From assembly GCF_000187245.1 (NCBI RefSeq), contig NC_027861.1, positions 1,426,001 through 1,490,000 on the forward strand: a DNA stretch of 64,000 bases. Direction: 5' to 3'. Positions 27,510 to 37,900 of the stretch are shown here, piece by piece. Source of the stretch: Ogataea parapolymorpha DL-1 (lineage: Eukaryota > Ascomycota > Pichiomycetes > Pichiales > Pichiaceae). The translations under genes were made by a program, and so were the position numbers. How positions within the stretch are numbered: position 1 is the first letter of the stretch; each line of letters starts with the position of its first letter. The notes under the pieces are model-generated. The model did not search any database. It was given only the letters and a program-made list of their open reading frames with translations, and was not told the DNA's origin.

Positions 27510-28181
27510 ATGGCTACTAAATTCGAGCACCCTGTGTATGAAAAGCTCTCAAAGTACACCTTCTATCTTTGTTCCACGTCTCCGCGCCGCCAGGAGATTT
27601 TGGAAATGCTGGGGTTCAATCCTGTGATCAGGCCGTCTCAGTTTGAGGAAAATCTATCAAAGCTAGATTACACGGTAGAAGAGTACGTTGCAGAGACTGC
27701 CAAAGGCAAGTGTTTGGCTGTTTGGGATCAATTGAAGAAAGAGGGCAAAACAGATAACGTGTTGCTGCTTTCCGCCGATACAGTTGTCGAAAACGAAGGT
27801 GTGATATATGAGAAGCCAAAAACACAAGAGGAGAATTATCGGGCAATTTGCAGGATGCGCGACTCGAAGAAGCCCGTTCGTGTTTTCTCTGGAGTCATGG
27901 TGCTGCTGAGCGACGCCAGCACACAAAGAAAGCCGGACAAGTGCAAGATCGAGACGTTCACGGAAATAACAGAGATAGTTATGGAAAAGTCCGTGAGCAA
28001 CGACTTTATAAGGAAATACAGCGAGTGCGGCGAAGGCCACCAGGTGGCGGGCGGATTCAGGATCCAGGGCTCGGGGGCTTTGATGATGAAGGGCATAAAT
28101 GGAGACTACTACAACGTGGTGGGGCTTCCATATACGAAAACGTTCCAAACGATCTGTGACATGTTAGATACACATCTATAG
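27510..28181 (+). CDS. Maf-family nucleotide pyrophosphatase (YOR111W-like)
   Basis: This is a 223-residue protein with the Maf N-terminal signature STSPRRQEILEMLGF, the conserved LLSADTVVENEGVIYEKPK segment, and the later AGGFRIQGSGALMMKGINGD. Maf proteins hydrolyse non-canonical or modified nucleoside triphosphates; the yeast member YOR111W has no standard name. Length fits (232 in S. cerevisiae). It follows NOP15 on the same strand after 54 bp. Confidence 0.9.
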   Translation: MATKFEHPVYEKLSKYTFYLCSTSPRRQEILEMLGFNPVIRPSQFEENLSKLDYTVEEYVAETAKGKCLAVWDQLKKEGKTDNVLLLSADTVVENEGVIYEKPKTQEENYRAICRMRDSKKPVRVFSGVMVLLSDASTQRKPDKCKIETFTEITEIVMEKSVSNDFIRKYSECGEGHQVAGGFRIQGSGALMMKGINGDYYNVVGLPYTKTFQTICDMLDTHL

Positions 28182-28215
28182 ACAGGCAGCGTAATTGCAT
28201 AAACAATTTATTCAC

Positions 28216-28392
28216 TCAGGCAGTTGGCAGGGGAGAAAGCAAGTTAATGAGGTTTGGTCTGTTGGAGGTGGATTGCCAGCCCAGGTAAATGATGAAAGGG
28301 ATCCATCCGTAGTGGGCGATGGTCTTGGTGGTGTCGAGAATTTTGGATAATCTCTCTTTGGACTCTTCAGACAGGTTCAGGCCGGCGTTCAT
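28216..28392 (-). CDS. TOM7: Tom7, small subunit of the mitochondrial TOM complex (58 residues)
   Basis: The 58-residue frame from the ATG at 28392 contains LSEESKERLSKIL and AHYGWIPFIIYLGW, then the family ending NLLSPLPTA, almost identical to S. cerevisiae Tom7. It has one tail-region membrane helix. Tom7 modulates assembly of the outer-membrane translocase. The longer open frame upstream (to 28566) is not part of the family and is rejected as coding. Several leucines here are CTG codons. Confidence 0.96.
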   Translation of the reverse strand: MNAGLNLSEESKERLSKILDTTKTIAHYGWIPFIIYLGWQSTSNRPNLINLLSPLPTA

Positions 28393-28596
28393 GATGAGAA
28401 TTGTTCCAAGAGTTGAAAAAATGTGCGAAAAAAAATAATCGACCCCACCAAGTCGATCGACGCCAGCAAAAGGCAAAGGAAAAGACCGATCCGCGAAGGA
28501 CGATTTTTTACGGCGAGGAAAAAAAACAGCAGCTGATTGAATTTGATTAGTCCTAATTCGAGGCAATTGCTCATAACATCACCTACCAGCTATAAA

Positions 28597-30000
28597 ATGT
28601 CTGCCATTGCCACGCTTAGATTAGCTTCGCGTCCTGCAGTCAGGCTCTCTAGAGCCCCAATGCTGAGATTTGCAGCCCTAGCAAGATACTATTCCTCCAA
28701 ATTCCCAGAGCACACCGTCATCACCATGCCGGCCTTGTCGCCAACCATGACCCAAGGAAACCTCGTGAAATGGCACAAAAAGGTTGGAGATGCTTTACAG
28801 CCTGGTGAGTCCATTGCCGAGGTCGAAACCGATAAGGCGTCCATGGACTTCGAGTTCCAGGAAGAGGGGTTCCTGGCTAAAATCCTTGTTCCAGACGGAA
28901 CTCAGGACATTCCTGTTGGAAAGCCAGTTGCCGTCTACGTCGAGGACAGCGGCGACGTTGCTGCCTTTGAGGATTTCACTGCTGCAGACGCTGGCGATGC
29001 AGGTGCTCCAGCCGCAAGCGAGCCAGCCAAGGAAAAAGCCCCTGCTCCAAAGGAGGAATCAAAGGAAGCGCCAAAGGAGGCACAAAAGGAATCCCAGCCA
29101 GCCAAAAAGTCGTCTCCTGCTCCATCCGGCAGAATCTTTGCTTCTCCGCTGGCCAAAAACATTGCTTTGGAGAAAGGTATTTCCCTCAAGCAAATCAAGG
29201 GTACTGGTCCAAACGGACGAATTGTGGCCAAGGATGTCGAAAACTACAAGCCAGCAGCTCCAGAAGCTTCTGCCGCCCCAGCAGCCCCAGCAGCAGCCAC
29301 ATACCAAGATATTCCATTGACTACCATGAGAAAGGTCATCTCCAAGAGACTGACCGAGTCGAAGCAAACGTCTCCCGACTACATTGTTTCCTCGTCGATG
29401 TCTGTGTCGAAGTTGCTCAAGCTCAGAGCCTCTCTGAACGCTGCTGCCAACGACAGATACAAGCTCTCGGTCAACGACCTGCTGATCAAGGCCATTGCCA
29501 AAGCCTGTGAGAGAGTGCCTGAGGCCAATGCCTACTACATGGAGAAGGAGGGAATCATTAGACAGTTCTCAAACGTTGACGTTTCGGTTGCTGTGGCCAC
29601 TCCTACGGGTCTGATCACCCCAATCGTCAAAAATGCACACGCCAAGGGCCTCGAGACCATCTCCAAGGAGGTCAAGGACCTCGGCAAGAGAGCCAAGGAG
29701 AACAAGCTGTCTCCAGAAGAGTTCCAGGGTGGAACCATCACGATCTCCAACCTGGGAATGAACCCTGCTGTCACGTTGTTCACCTCCATCCTCAACCCTC
29801 CACAATCGGCTATTCTGGCCATCGGTACTGTTGAGAAGAAGGCCGTGCCTGATAAGGCTAGTCCACACGGCTTTGTGTTCGACGACGTGATCAACATCAC
29901 GGGAACCTTCGACCACAGAACCGTGGATGGTGCCAAGGGAGGCGAGTTCATCAGGGCTCTGAAGACCATCGTGGAAAACCCGCTGGAGATGCTTTTGTAA
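28597..30000 (+). CDS. LAT1: Dihydrolipoamide acetyltransferase, E2 of pyruvate dehydrogenase
   Basis: This is a 467-residue protein with a mitochondrial presequence (MSAIATLRLASRPAVRLSRA). One lipoyl domain (about 37-113) carries lipoyl-Lys80 in VETDKASMDF. An Ala/Pro/Lys-rich linker, a peripheral-subunit-binding domain (about 180-218, ASPLAKNIALEKGISLKQIK) and a catalytic acetyltransferase domain ending FDHRTVDGAKGGEFIRAL, with the active-site His and Asp-Gly, follow. It forms the PDH core in the mitochondrial matrix. The frame begins at a TTG at 28537; the ATG at 28597 is the family start. It shares a 204-bp divergent promoter with TOM7. Confidence 0.97.
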   Translation: MSAIATLRLASRPAVRLSRAPMLRFAALARYYSSKFPEHTVITMPALSPTMTQGNLVKWHKKVGDALQPGESIAEVETDKASMDFEFQEEGFLAKILVPDGTQDIPVGKPVAVYVEDSGDVAAFEDFTAADAGDAGAPAASEPAKEKAPAPKEESKEAPKEAQKESQPAKKSSPAPSGRIFASPLAKNIALEKGISLKQIKGTGPNGRIVAKDVENYKPAAPEASAAPAAPAAATYQDIPLTTMRKVISKRLTESKQTSPDYIVSSSMSVSKLLKLRASLNAAANDRYKLSVNDLLIKAIAKACERVPEANAYYMEKEGIIRQFSNVDVSVAVATPTGLITPIVKNAHAKGLETISKEVKDLGKRAKENKLSPEEFQGGTITISNLGMNPAVTLFTSILNPPQSAILAIGTVEKKAVPDKASPHGFVFDDVINITGTFDHRTVDGAKGGEFIRALKTIVENPLEMLL

Positions 30001-30132
30001 GGGATCTAGATCAGTGTAAGAATGTATTAGACAAGATGTGAAAAATAAAACTAAACGTAGGGTAACCCTTCTGTAGTTGGGCCTAGATATTCTTCCCCAT
30101 AAATTAAAGTGCAGAACAACTGTTGATAAATA

Positions 30133-31494
30133 ATGAGCGGGTCATCTGGGCTGGGTCAGGCCGAGCTGACCTACCTAATAGTTTTCTGCACGCTTGTCTC
30201 ACTGATGCTTATTTGTGCGCTTGTCACACTCATATACTACTTATTCTTTAGAGACTCGCTGCTTGGGCCTCACGATGACGAGAACAACGTGATCTGCGAC
30301 GTGTTGAGGTACAACCCGGCCAACTACCGCAACCAGGCTCTATTTCAGTCTCTGAACGAGGTGGACAAATTACGTTTTGCTCTGGCTAGACAGTTTTTCG
30401 AGGAAAAGCCTCCTATTCTGCGCTTTAATAACACCCCGGGCGAAATCGACACAACCTATTTACTAATTAGAGACCGCGGCATCAGCAGTTTCTATTTCGA
30501 GACGTACTACGACCAAATATCGGAGCTGAGCCAGTCCTTGTGCGATTCAGAGGCTGAGGAGGCGTCCGAAACCACCGCGTTGTTGCAGCCCAAGAGACCA
30601 GATTATGCGCGGGCACAGTTCAAGAGAGTGCCCTTTTACGTCGAGGACCTTACAGAGATCTCTTTTGTAGGCTCTGAGCAGAGTAGCGCCATTTTGAACC
30701 TGCCAGTGCCGATCAGAAACCGCAAGAATGACACAGTCTATTTCGAGGCCAAGCTATACGATTTCGACCATCGCCGCTGCATGGTCTCTGTTGGTCTCTG
30801 CACGAAGCCGTATCCGAACTTTCTGCTGCCAGGCCTCCATCCTTATTCGCTTGCTGTACAGACCGATGGGTGTCTTCGTTTGAGCAACAGGCCGTTCCCT
30901 AACGACCCCGACTTGCCTGTTATTCTGCCCCAGCTGCTGGAAGGAGACGTGATAGGAATTGGCTACAAGGCCTCGAACGGTACTGTTTATGTGACGCACA
31001 ATGGTAAGAAAATCATCGAGGCCGTTCAGAACCTGAAAACAGAGCTCTATCCGTGTATCGGAGCGGTTGGCGGGCCGTGCACGGTCTCGGTGAACCTGGG
31101 CCAGATTGGGTTTGTTTTCATCGAAGCCAACGTGAAGAAATTGGGTTTCTGCGAGAGCCAGAACGAAGGCACCATCGGCGCACCACCGCTATACTCCCCT
31201 AAATTAATCAAGAACGATATTCTTCTAGACCAGGGAGAACAGCTGCCTCCAGAATATCCTTCTGACGAGGAAACATTTTTTGGACCCAAGCCGTATCTAG
31301 AAAAATCCAAGAAACGTGTGGGGACTCCGGAATCCGACCCACCTCCTTATCTCGGGGGTAATAGCGAGAAGACGTCGCTTGAAGACGACCAGCCAAGCGT
31401 CATGGACCCCACAGAGTACGAGCGACGAATCGATAATATAGGAACTTCCCCCGCACTTGGCACCAGCAAGACTGCGGGACCGTATATAGGATAA
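30133..31494 (+). CDS. SSH4: Ssh4/Ear1-type Rsp5 adaptor with SPRY domain
   Basis: This is a 453-residue protein with an N-terminal membrane segment (about 12-38) and a conserved block typical of Ssh4/Ear1 (NEVDKLRFALARQFFEEKPP). A SPRY domain (about 195-340, including VSVGLCTKPYPNFLLPGLHP and GDVIGIGYKASNGTVYVTHN) follows. The C-terminal tail contains three PPxY motifs: PPLY 351-354, PPEY 372-375 and PPPY 403-406. These recruit the WW domains of ubiquitin ligase Rsp5. Ssh4 and Ear1 direct ubiquitination and vacuolar sorting of membrane proteins; I cannot separate the two paralogs here. Confidence 0.85.
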   Translation: MSGSSGLGQAELTYLIVFCTLVSLMLICALVTLIYYLFFRDSLLGPHDDENNVICDVLRYNPANYRNQALFQSLNEVDKLRFALARQFFEEKPPILRFNNTPGEIDTTYLLIRDRGISSFYFETYYDQISELSQSLCDSEAEEASETTALLQPKRPDYARAQFKRVPFYVEDLTEISFVGSEQSSAILNLPVPIRNRKNDTVYFEAKLYDFDHRRCMVSVGLCTKPYPNFLLPGLHPYSLAVQTDGCLRLSNRPFPNDPDLPVILPQLLEGDVIGIGYKASNGTVYVTHNGKKIIEAVQNLKTELYPCIGAVGGPCTVSVNLGQIGFVFIEANVKKLGFCESQNEGTIGAPPLYSPKLIKNDILLDQGEQLPPEYPSDEETFFGPKPYLEKSKKRVGTPESDPPPYLGGNSEKTSLEDDQPSVMDPTEYERRIDNIGTSPALGTSKTAGPYIG

Positions 31495-31618
31495 TGGAGG
31501 ACGCTACTAATGAAATCGCCAGTTCGCTACATTGATGTTGGTGGCTGTAGCAGCTGCTTTTTTTCAAGGCAGTGTAGAAAGTCAAAATCTGGTGTTCGAC
31601 TTTTTCACATATTCGTCC

Positions 31619-32050
31619 ATGACACTAATTAAACAGAGCGACCAATTTATCCAAAAATCGCTCGAGCTGCTCCAGGCGAGCCCGGAGGACACAACCGTGT
31701 CGATAACATACACACACTCGAAAGTGAAGTCGGCCAAGACCGGCAAGCCGGCCAAAGCGCTGATCAAAATCAAGACTTACAATCCCCAAACCGGCATCTG
31801 TCTGAACTTTAAGACCCACAAGGCAAAGGAGTTCAGCAGAATGATTAACGTTCTTGGGCCTAGAGGCAGTTCCTTGACGAAGGTCGAGAATTCTGACAAA
31901 AAAACCATACATCTGGATGGTTTCTCTAGTGTTATGAGTAATGTTGAGTTCAAAGAGGAGACCGCACCTGCTCCAGCAGCAGCTCCTGTGGCGGAGCAGG
32001 CCGAGACCGGAGGCAAGAAGAAAAGCAAAAAGAAGGGCAAAAAGAAGTAG
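31619..32050 (+). CDS. SRP21: Signal recognition particle subunit Srp21 (SRP9-21 family)
   Basis: This is a 143-residue protein with the SRP9/21 fold: KQSDQFIQKSLELLQASP, then TYTHSKVKSAKTG and KIKTYNPQTGICLNFKTHKA. A long Lys-rich tail (TGGKKKSKKKGKKK) completes it and probably contacts SRP RNA. Srp21 is the fungal partner of Srp14 in the Alu domain. An earlier in-frame start at 31532 is a TTG; the ATG at 31619 gives the family N-terminus. The stop lies 39 bp from the convergent gene at 32090. Confidence 0.88.
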   Translation: MTLIKQSDQFIQKSLELLQASPEDTTVSITYTHSKVKSAKTGKPAKALIKIKTYNPQTGICLNFKTHKAKEFSRMINVLGPRGSSLTKVENSDKKTIHLDGFSSVMSNVEFKEETAPAPAAAPVAEQAETGGKKKSKKKGKKK

Positions 32051-32089
32051 TGTATTATACATAGATCGACCTTAATGAACCACCACGAG

Positions 32090-33280
32090 TTAGGAGTGCT
32101 TGCGTCCTACATTGAGCAGGTTGCTCTTGTGCGTTTTTTTGTAGATCATGGTGTCGTCCAGCGGCACGCTGTCGTCACTGAACTCGTCTGAGTCAAAGTC
32201 CACTTTTCTTGCTGGCGAGCAGACAGGACACGAGGCCGGGGGTTTTGGCGGCGTGCTGTCCCTTTTCAGATGTTTAATCTGGACCTGTGGTGTTTTAGGC
32301 TCACCTGAATCCATCTTTGGGGCCTCGGGTCTCTTTTGCTCCACCTTGATGACTCCATCGCCAACGGTAATCACAGTGAGAACGTCGGGATTGTGTTTCA
32401 GAACTTCCTTCTGTTTGAGGAGCTTCAAGTTCTCAGCCTCAAGTTTTTCCAGCTCCTCCTGCGTTGTGAGAGCGAGCTGCTTCATTTTCTCCTCGTTGGA
32501 TGCCAGCTGATCGTCTATGGTGTCGGCAGAAACCACTTTTCCGGAGGTAGCTGGCCGTTCAGACTTGGCTGGAGAAGGGTTTTGGGGTTCTGGCGCTGGC
32601 GCCGTTGCAGCAGAGCTAGCTGAATTTTTCAGCTGCGCCAAAGCCTCTCTCAGCTTCATCGTTTCCATATAGTACTTGTCGAACTTCTTCTTCACGAGCT
32701 CGCCTGTCGATGTTATGCGGTGGTTCTCGTCCTGCAATTGTCTGATTTTTGTGCGGAGCTCGGTGTTTTCGCGCCGCAGTATTCTGTTTTCGTCCTTGAC
32801 CTCATCAAACTCTGTGCTAATCTTCCTCACAAGTGAATTTAGTTTTTCGCCCTGCGCGCTGCGATCGTAGCTCAAAACCTTGTAAGTTTGCTGGAAAAGC
32901 GACCTGCTGGGGTCGTCGTCGTCGCTTCTCGAAACGTACATCTTCCTGTCGGCGTCGAACACGTCGTCTGCGAGTTTTTCTGAATCTTTCAAGCCGTAAG
33001 AAGGCTCGCGTTTTTTCACAGGACTTAGGTTGTAGGACCGGCCGATCTCAACCGAGTCGTCAAAAGATTGGTGCGCGTGCGATTTCGTGGGCGTGGAGAA
33101 GTATTTGTGGTATTTTTCCGGAACGTGTTGTCGCAGGACAGGCTCGTAGTCACCGTAATCTCTCCAGAATTTCTCGCTATCAAGCACCTTCCCGCGGAGA
33201 TTGCCGTAAGGAAGTGGATTACCATCCAGTATGGCTTGATAGTTCTCCTGGTACTGCTTTAAAGGAAGGATATCGAGCAT
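32090..33280 (-). CDS. Coiled-coil protein, possible spindle-pole-body component
   Basis: This 396-residue protein has an N-terminal block rich in aromatic residues (DILPLKQYQENYQAILDGNP, then EKFWRDYGDYEPVLRQHVPE). A strong coiled coil spans about 150-215 (KLNSLVRKISTEFDEVKDEN and on), with another short one near 265-300. An acidic C-terminal tail contains a CPVC motif. The general layout is like Spc42 or Ppc89 of spindle pole bodies, including a Cys-x2-Cys near the end as in Spc42, but similarity is weak. The frame extends to a TTG at 33310; the ATG at 33280 is used. Confidence 0.4.
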   Translation of the reverse strand: MLDILPLKQYQENYQAILDGNPLPYGNLRGKVLDSEKFWRDYGDYEPVLRQHVPEKYHKYFSTPTKSHAHQSFDDSVEIGRSYNLSPVKKREPSYGLKDSEKLADDVFDADRKMYVSRSDDDDPSRSLFQQTYKVLSYDRSAQGEKLNSLVRKISTEFDEVKDENRILRRENTELRTKIRQLQDENHRITSTGELVKKKFDKYYMETMKLREALAQLKNSASSAATAPAPEPQNPSPAKSERPATSGKVVSADTIDDQLASNEEKMKQLALTTQEELEKLEAENLKLLKQKEVLKHNPDVLTVITVGDGVIKVEQKRPEAPKMDSGEPKTPQVQIKHLKRDSTPPKPPASCPVCSPARKVDFDSDEFSDDSVPLDDTMIYKKTHKSNLLNVGRKHS

Positions 33281-33383
33281 CAATAAAGAGCGCTTCGCAA
33301 AAATAAACAAACAATTTAATAGTAACAGATATGGTTCGAGGTGTAGAAGTATTTAATTTATGTGGTCTAGAATATATGGGTAT

Positions 33384-34016
33384 CTAAAGAAGACCGATCA
33401 AGACACCGAGGCCGAGGCCGGCGGCATTGGCAACGAGAGCCGGGGCGCCCGCAGAGACCTGCACGTCAATGGACGACGATGGAGCGGCAGCGGACGAGGA
33501 TGAAACGGAAGAAGTGGCCAAGGTGGAGGAAGAGCTGGACTGCTCGGCAACGGAAACCGAGCTGGATGCCGAAGTGGATGGGGCAGCCGATGAAGCAGCC
33601 GCGACAGAGGAAGACACAACGGAAGACACAACGGATGAGGAAGATGATGGAGCAGCAGTGCTGGATGAAGCAGCGGTGCTGGAGACAGTGCTGGACGCCT
33701 TGCTCGAGGAGCTTGCGGCACTTGATGAAGAGGCCTTGCTCGAGGAGCTGGAGCTGACGCTGGCGCCGACGGATTTGCAAACGCTCGAGAAAGAGTTTGC
33801 AGCGGTGTCCGCATTGCTGCCGCACTTGGATTTCAAACAAGAAGACATCTCAGAGGACTCATTGCTGCAAACACAGGCAATTTGATTCAACGACGAACAT
33901 TGGGAAGAGCTCTTCACAACTTCGGCAGCACATGCCAATAGACATGCTGGAGGAGTGGCAAGAGCCGGTGCGATGTTAGCTAGAACAAAAACGAGTGGCA
34001 CAATGAACGACTTCAT
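33384..34016 (-). CDS. CCW14: GPI cell-wall glycoprotein with CFEM-type Cys pattern, Ccw14-like
   Basis: This is a 210-residue protein with a signal peptide (MKSFIVPLVFVLANIAPALA) followed by TPPACLLACAAEVVKSSS, almost the same as S. cerevisiae Ccw14. The eight cysteines form a CFEM-like domain (about 22-82). A Ser/Ala/Thr-rich stalk of about 110 residues for O-mannosylation and a hydrophobic GPI signal at the end (NAAGLGLGVLIGLL) follow. Ccw14 is an inner-layer structural wall protein. The Ser-rich DNA creates long shadow frames on the other strand that are not genes. Confidence 0.88.
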   Translation of the reverse strand: MKSFIVPLVFVLANIAPALATPPACLLACAAEVVKSSSQCSSLNQIACVCSNESSEMSSCLKSKCGSNADTAANSFSSVCKSVGASVSSSSSSKASSSSAASSSSKASSTVSSTAASSSTAAPSSSSSVVSSVVSSSVAAASSAAPSTSASSSVSVAEQSSSSSTLATSSVSSSSAAAPSSSIDVQVSAGAPALVANAAGLGLGVLIGLL

Positions 34017-34525
34017 GAAGGAAAAATGGGGAATGAAGAGTTGTGTATATTATTTATATTTCGTTTTTCTCTGTTATTGTATCATCCGAGACAATGTTCT
34101 TAATGCGGAAGTTATTTTTAGAAGGGAGGGTAACAGGGCCTAGAAATTCGAAAAAAAAAAAGACAGAGGTCAGCCAAGGGCCAGACCCAGGTTGCTGAGT
34201 GGTATGTGGTATGCAGATGATAGGGCGTTACATACTGGATTACTGTCTTTTGGAGAAGTCGAATAACGTCTTCTGAAATAAAAACGTCCCGCTAGTGCAG
34301 ACCTCGCCACCTGCAAATAGGAGTAGTTTACTCCTGCAGGACCTGCGACAGAGTGCTTTCGAGGCTATTCTTTGCACAGGCTCTCGGGAGGCGCGTGCAC
34401 GTGACCTTCCATCACGTGAATGGGTTGAGAAAAAAAATCAAAGTTATCTTTCCGAAAGGGGAGAGTTATCGCTGACGTGAGCAGTTTTTCAGGATCAAGA
34501 ACAATTTGCGCCGTTTTTCTACGCA
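34017..34525. promoter_or_regulatory. Divergent CCW14/UBE2W-like promoter with two CACGTG elements
   Basis: Two CACGTG E-boxes lie 15 bp apart at 34398-34403 (in GCACGTGAC) and 34413-34418 (in ATCACGTGAA), about 108-128 bp before the ubiquitin-conjugating gene. They fit Cbf1 or a related bHLH factor. No reading frame or RNA gene is recognised in the 509-bp interval. Confidence 0.45.
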
Positions 34526-34966
34526 ATGCCCAATCCCTCCTCGCGGATCCTGAAAGAGCTAAAACTTTTCCAATCCAACCCCACGTTGCAGCTTCTCCCC
34601 TCTGACGACCTCAACGTGCAGTACGTGGACATGAAGATCACAGACAACCCGCTCTATCCAGACACCTTCCGTCTGCGATTTATAATCGATAAAGATTACC
34701 CTTTCGCTCCCCCGCAGGTGCAATTTGTGCGATCGCATCCGATCCCGATCCACCCCCACATTTACTCCAATGGCCACATCTGTCTCAATATTTTGTACGA
34801 CGGCTGGACGCCCGCGCACTCCCTGCATTCTGTAGCTCTTTCGATCCAGAGCATGCTCGCGGGTAACACCGATGCTTCGAGGCCAGAGGGAGACGAGAGA
34901 TATTGCGCGACAGCTCCCTCGAACCCGCTACTTTCCAGGTTTATGTTTGATGACGATTCCGTCTAA
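34526..34966 (+). CDS. Ubiquitin-conjugating enzyme of the UBE2W/Ubc16 type
   Basis: This is a 146-residue UBC fold. The active site is Cys86 in HPHIYSNGHICLNIL, nearly the same as human UBE2W (HPHVYSNGHICLSIL), including the HPH in place of the common HPN. The opening RILKELKLFQSNP and the downstream TPAHSLHSVALSIQSMLAG also follow UBE2W, as does the odd ending FMFDDDSV (YHDDTC in human). UBE2W attaches ubiquitin to N-terminal amino groups of substrates. I know of no S. cerevisiae ortholog; fission yeast has Ubc16. The stop is 27 bp before the STE23 start. Confidence 0.88.
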   Translation: MPNPSSRILKELKLFQSNPTLQLLPSDDLNVQYVDMKITDNPLYPDTFRLRFIIDKDYPFAPPQVQFVRSHPIPIHPHIYSNGHICLNILYDGWTPAHSLHSVALSIQSMLAGNTDASRPEGDERYCATAPSNPLLSRFMFDDDSV

Positions 34967-34993
34967 AGAAGCTCATTATAGCTTGCCTTGTAA

Positions 34994-37900
34994 ATGCCAC
35001 TCGCGTATTTTGCCCAAACCTGTTCCCAAAAATTTCTGTTTCTTTTTATGCTCTCAAGATTTACACTTTGTTTAAGTCGTCTTGCTGGTGCTCGAATAAA
35101 TCGTTCTCTGCGCCACATGTCTCAATATAAAGTGTTGAGCCAAAACCTTGAGAAACCAGACATCGACGACCGCCAGTACCGTCTGATCGAGCTGCCGAAC
35201 GGACTGGTGTCGTTGGTGATCTCTGACCCTACCACTGACAAATCGGCTGCTGCGCTGGATGTGAACGTTGGCGCGTTCCAGGACCCTCCGGAGTTGCCAG
35301 GATTGGCTCATTTTTGCGAACATTTGTTGTTCATGGGCACTTCCAAATACCCTTCCGAAAACGAGTACAGCTCTTATTTATCTAAAAACTCTGGCTTCAG
35401 CAATGCCTTCACGTCGGCGGAGCACACAAATTATTATTTCGAGGTGGCAAACGATGCGATGCACGGGGCTCTTGACAGGTTCTCGCAGTTCTTTATCTCG
35501 CCGCTTTTCGACCCAAATTGCAAGGACAGAGAGATCAACGCGGTGGACTCTGAAAACAAGAAAAATCTACAGGCTGACGTGTGGAGATTGCACCAGCTCA
35601 ACAAATCGCTCACTAACAGGGAGCATCCGTATAGTGGCTTTTCTACGGGTAACAAGGTCACCTTGGGCGAAGAGCCTGTCAAACGGGGCTTGGATGTTAG
35701 AGCAGAGCTCCTGAAGTTCCACGAAAAGTACTATTCATCCAATATCATGAGACTAGTCATTATTTCGAATGAGTCTCTGGATACTATGACCAAATGGACC
35801 GTCGACATGTTCTCGGACATTGCTAACAAGAACGTGACTCCACCAATCTATAGAAACTCTCCGTTCGACTCAGATACATACAACGGCTACCTGATCCGTG
35901 CAAAACCCATAATGGAGCTGCGGTCTTTACAACTTTCGTTCCCCATTCCTGACACGAGACCGAACTGGGACTCAAAACCAGCAAAGTACCTTTCTCATCT
36001 CATTGGCCACGAGTCTGAGGGGTCCCTATTGTTCCATTTCAAACGTCAAGGATGGGCCAATAATCTGAGTTGCGGCCACGAAACGGTTTCTGCAGGATAC
36101 TCCGCATTTATCGTCAACATCGATCTCACTCCTGAGGGCCTAAAAAATTATACCGAAGTGTTGCAGCATGTGTTCAAATATATCTGTCTACTGAATGTAG
36201 AAGGTCCGCAGAAATGGATATTCCAGGAATTGCATGAACAGAGCACCACTAGCTTCAAGTTCATGCAGAAAACAGGAGCAAGTCAATCAGCAAGCAGACT
36301 GGCCGGCTCTCTCCATGGATTGGAATATTACGACACCCAGGGCCAGAACCCGTTGCAGAAAATCGAAGAAATTCCGCCTCGTTCAACAATTCCGTCCGAA
36401 AAGCTTCTGAGCACCATGATTGTCAGAAAATACGATCCTGAAGCAATTAGCAATATTCTTTCGTACTTGAGACCAGACAACTTTCGCGCAATGTTGATAG
36501 CTAGGGAGTGTCTAGAAGGCGAGTCCGTGTTGACAGAAAAATGGTATGGCACAGAGTACCTGCCATCCAAGATCGAGCCTCAGCTGTTACAAAGTTTGGT
36601 TGATATCTACAGTGGTCCTGCTCCGTCAGAATACAGTTTGCCGGAACGCAACATCTTCCTCCCAACCAAATTCTCCCTGGTCGAGCCTCCAAAAGACGAG
36701 TCCCAAGGAATTGTTTATCCAAAATTAATTTGCAACACTTCTGACTCGCGAGTCTGGTACAAGGTCAACACAAAACTTGGTGGACCAAGATCCAGCGTCA
36801 CCCTCAAATTCAACCTTCCTGGATCTACCTCTACGCCGTTGAATTCGGTCTTGCTATCCCTTTTTGTTGAAATGCTTGATGACGAGCTTAATAGCGTGTC
36901 ATACCTTGCAAGCATCGCAGGTCTGCACCACGAAATTGGTCTTGCAAGGTCCGGGTTGAGTTTATCCATCAGCGGATACTCTCACAAGCTCGACAATCTT
37001 CTGGACAGGGTCACCAACACATTGCTAAAATTCACAAATGACGAGTCTGTGTGGGACGAGTCAAGAGAGGAGCGGTTCAACATTATCAAGGAGAAAATGT
37101 TGCGGAACCTGAAGAACTTCGGCTATTCCGTGCCTTTCCGTCAGATTGGTCCAATGCTCTCTGCTCTGATCAACGAGGACTCCTGGATGATAGACGACCA
37201 GATAGACTGTTTTGATGCCGCGACATTTCACTCGCTGAAGAGTTTTGTGTCCAACTTGTTTGGTATCTGTTTTGTTGAAATGTTTGTGATTGGAAATTAC
37301 AGCAGGCAGGAAGCTTTGCACATCAACCAGCTGGTGGCTTCCAAATTGACCAAGGCTCTTTCATTTACAGAATCGCAGTTCACCAGAGGCCGTTCGTTGG
37401 ATCTTCCTGCTGGCGAGGAGTACCATTTTGTGAAGAAAAACGTTGATGAAGAAAACGTCAACTCGTGCGTGGAAACATTTATCCAGTTGGGCCACATCAC
37501 GGACCAGCGCGACAGAGTGCTTGCCGAGCTAGTTTCGCAGATAATTCACGAGCCTTTTTTTGACCGTCTTAGGACCAAGGAGCAGCTTGGTTACGTTGTT
37601 TTTTCAGGAATCAGACAGACCAGAACCACCTTTGGACTGCGACTCTTGATTCAAAGCGAGAAAAGTACTGGCTACTTGCTTGATAGAATGTCGAGATTCC
37701 TGGTGAAAATCGGACACAAATTGTCTTCCATGGGCGACAAGGAGTTTGAAAAGCACGTGAATGCGGTGATTACAAAGAAGCTACAGAAGGTGAAGAATCT
37801 TTCAGAGGAGAGGAGTAGGTTTTGGGACTCTATTGCATCTGGTTTCTACGACTTTGACAAAAGAGAATTGGATGTTGAGACGTTGAGAACAATCAAACGC

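Noticed and set aside
28393..28566. 58-codon upstream extension of TOM7
   Set aside because: Not part of the Tom7 family and lies in the divergent promoter with LAT1; the ATG at 28392 gives the exact family length.
33427..33885. 152-codon acidic frame opposite CCW14, plus proline-rich frames nearby
   Set aside because: They are shadows of the Ser/Ala-rich stalk of CCW14; composition follows from the repeated serine codons and there is no domain.
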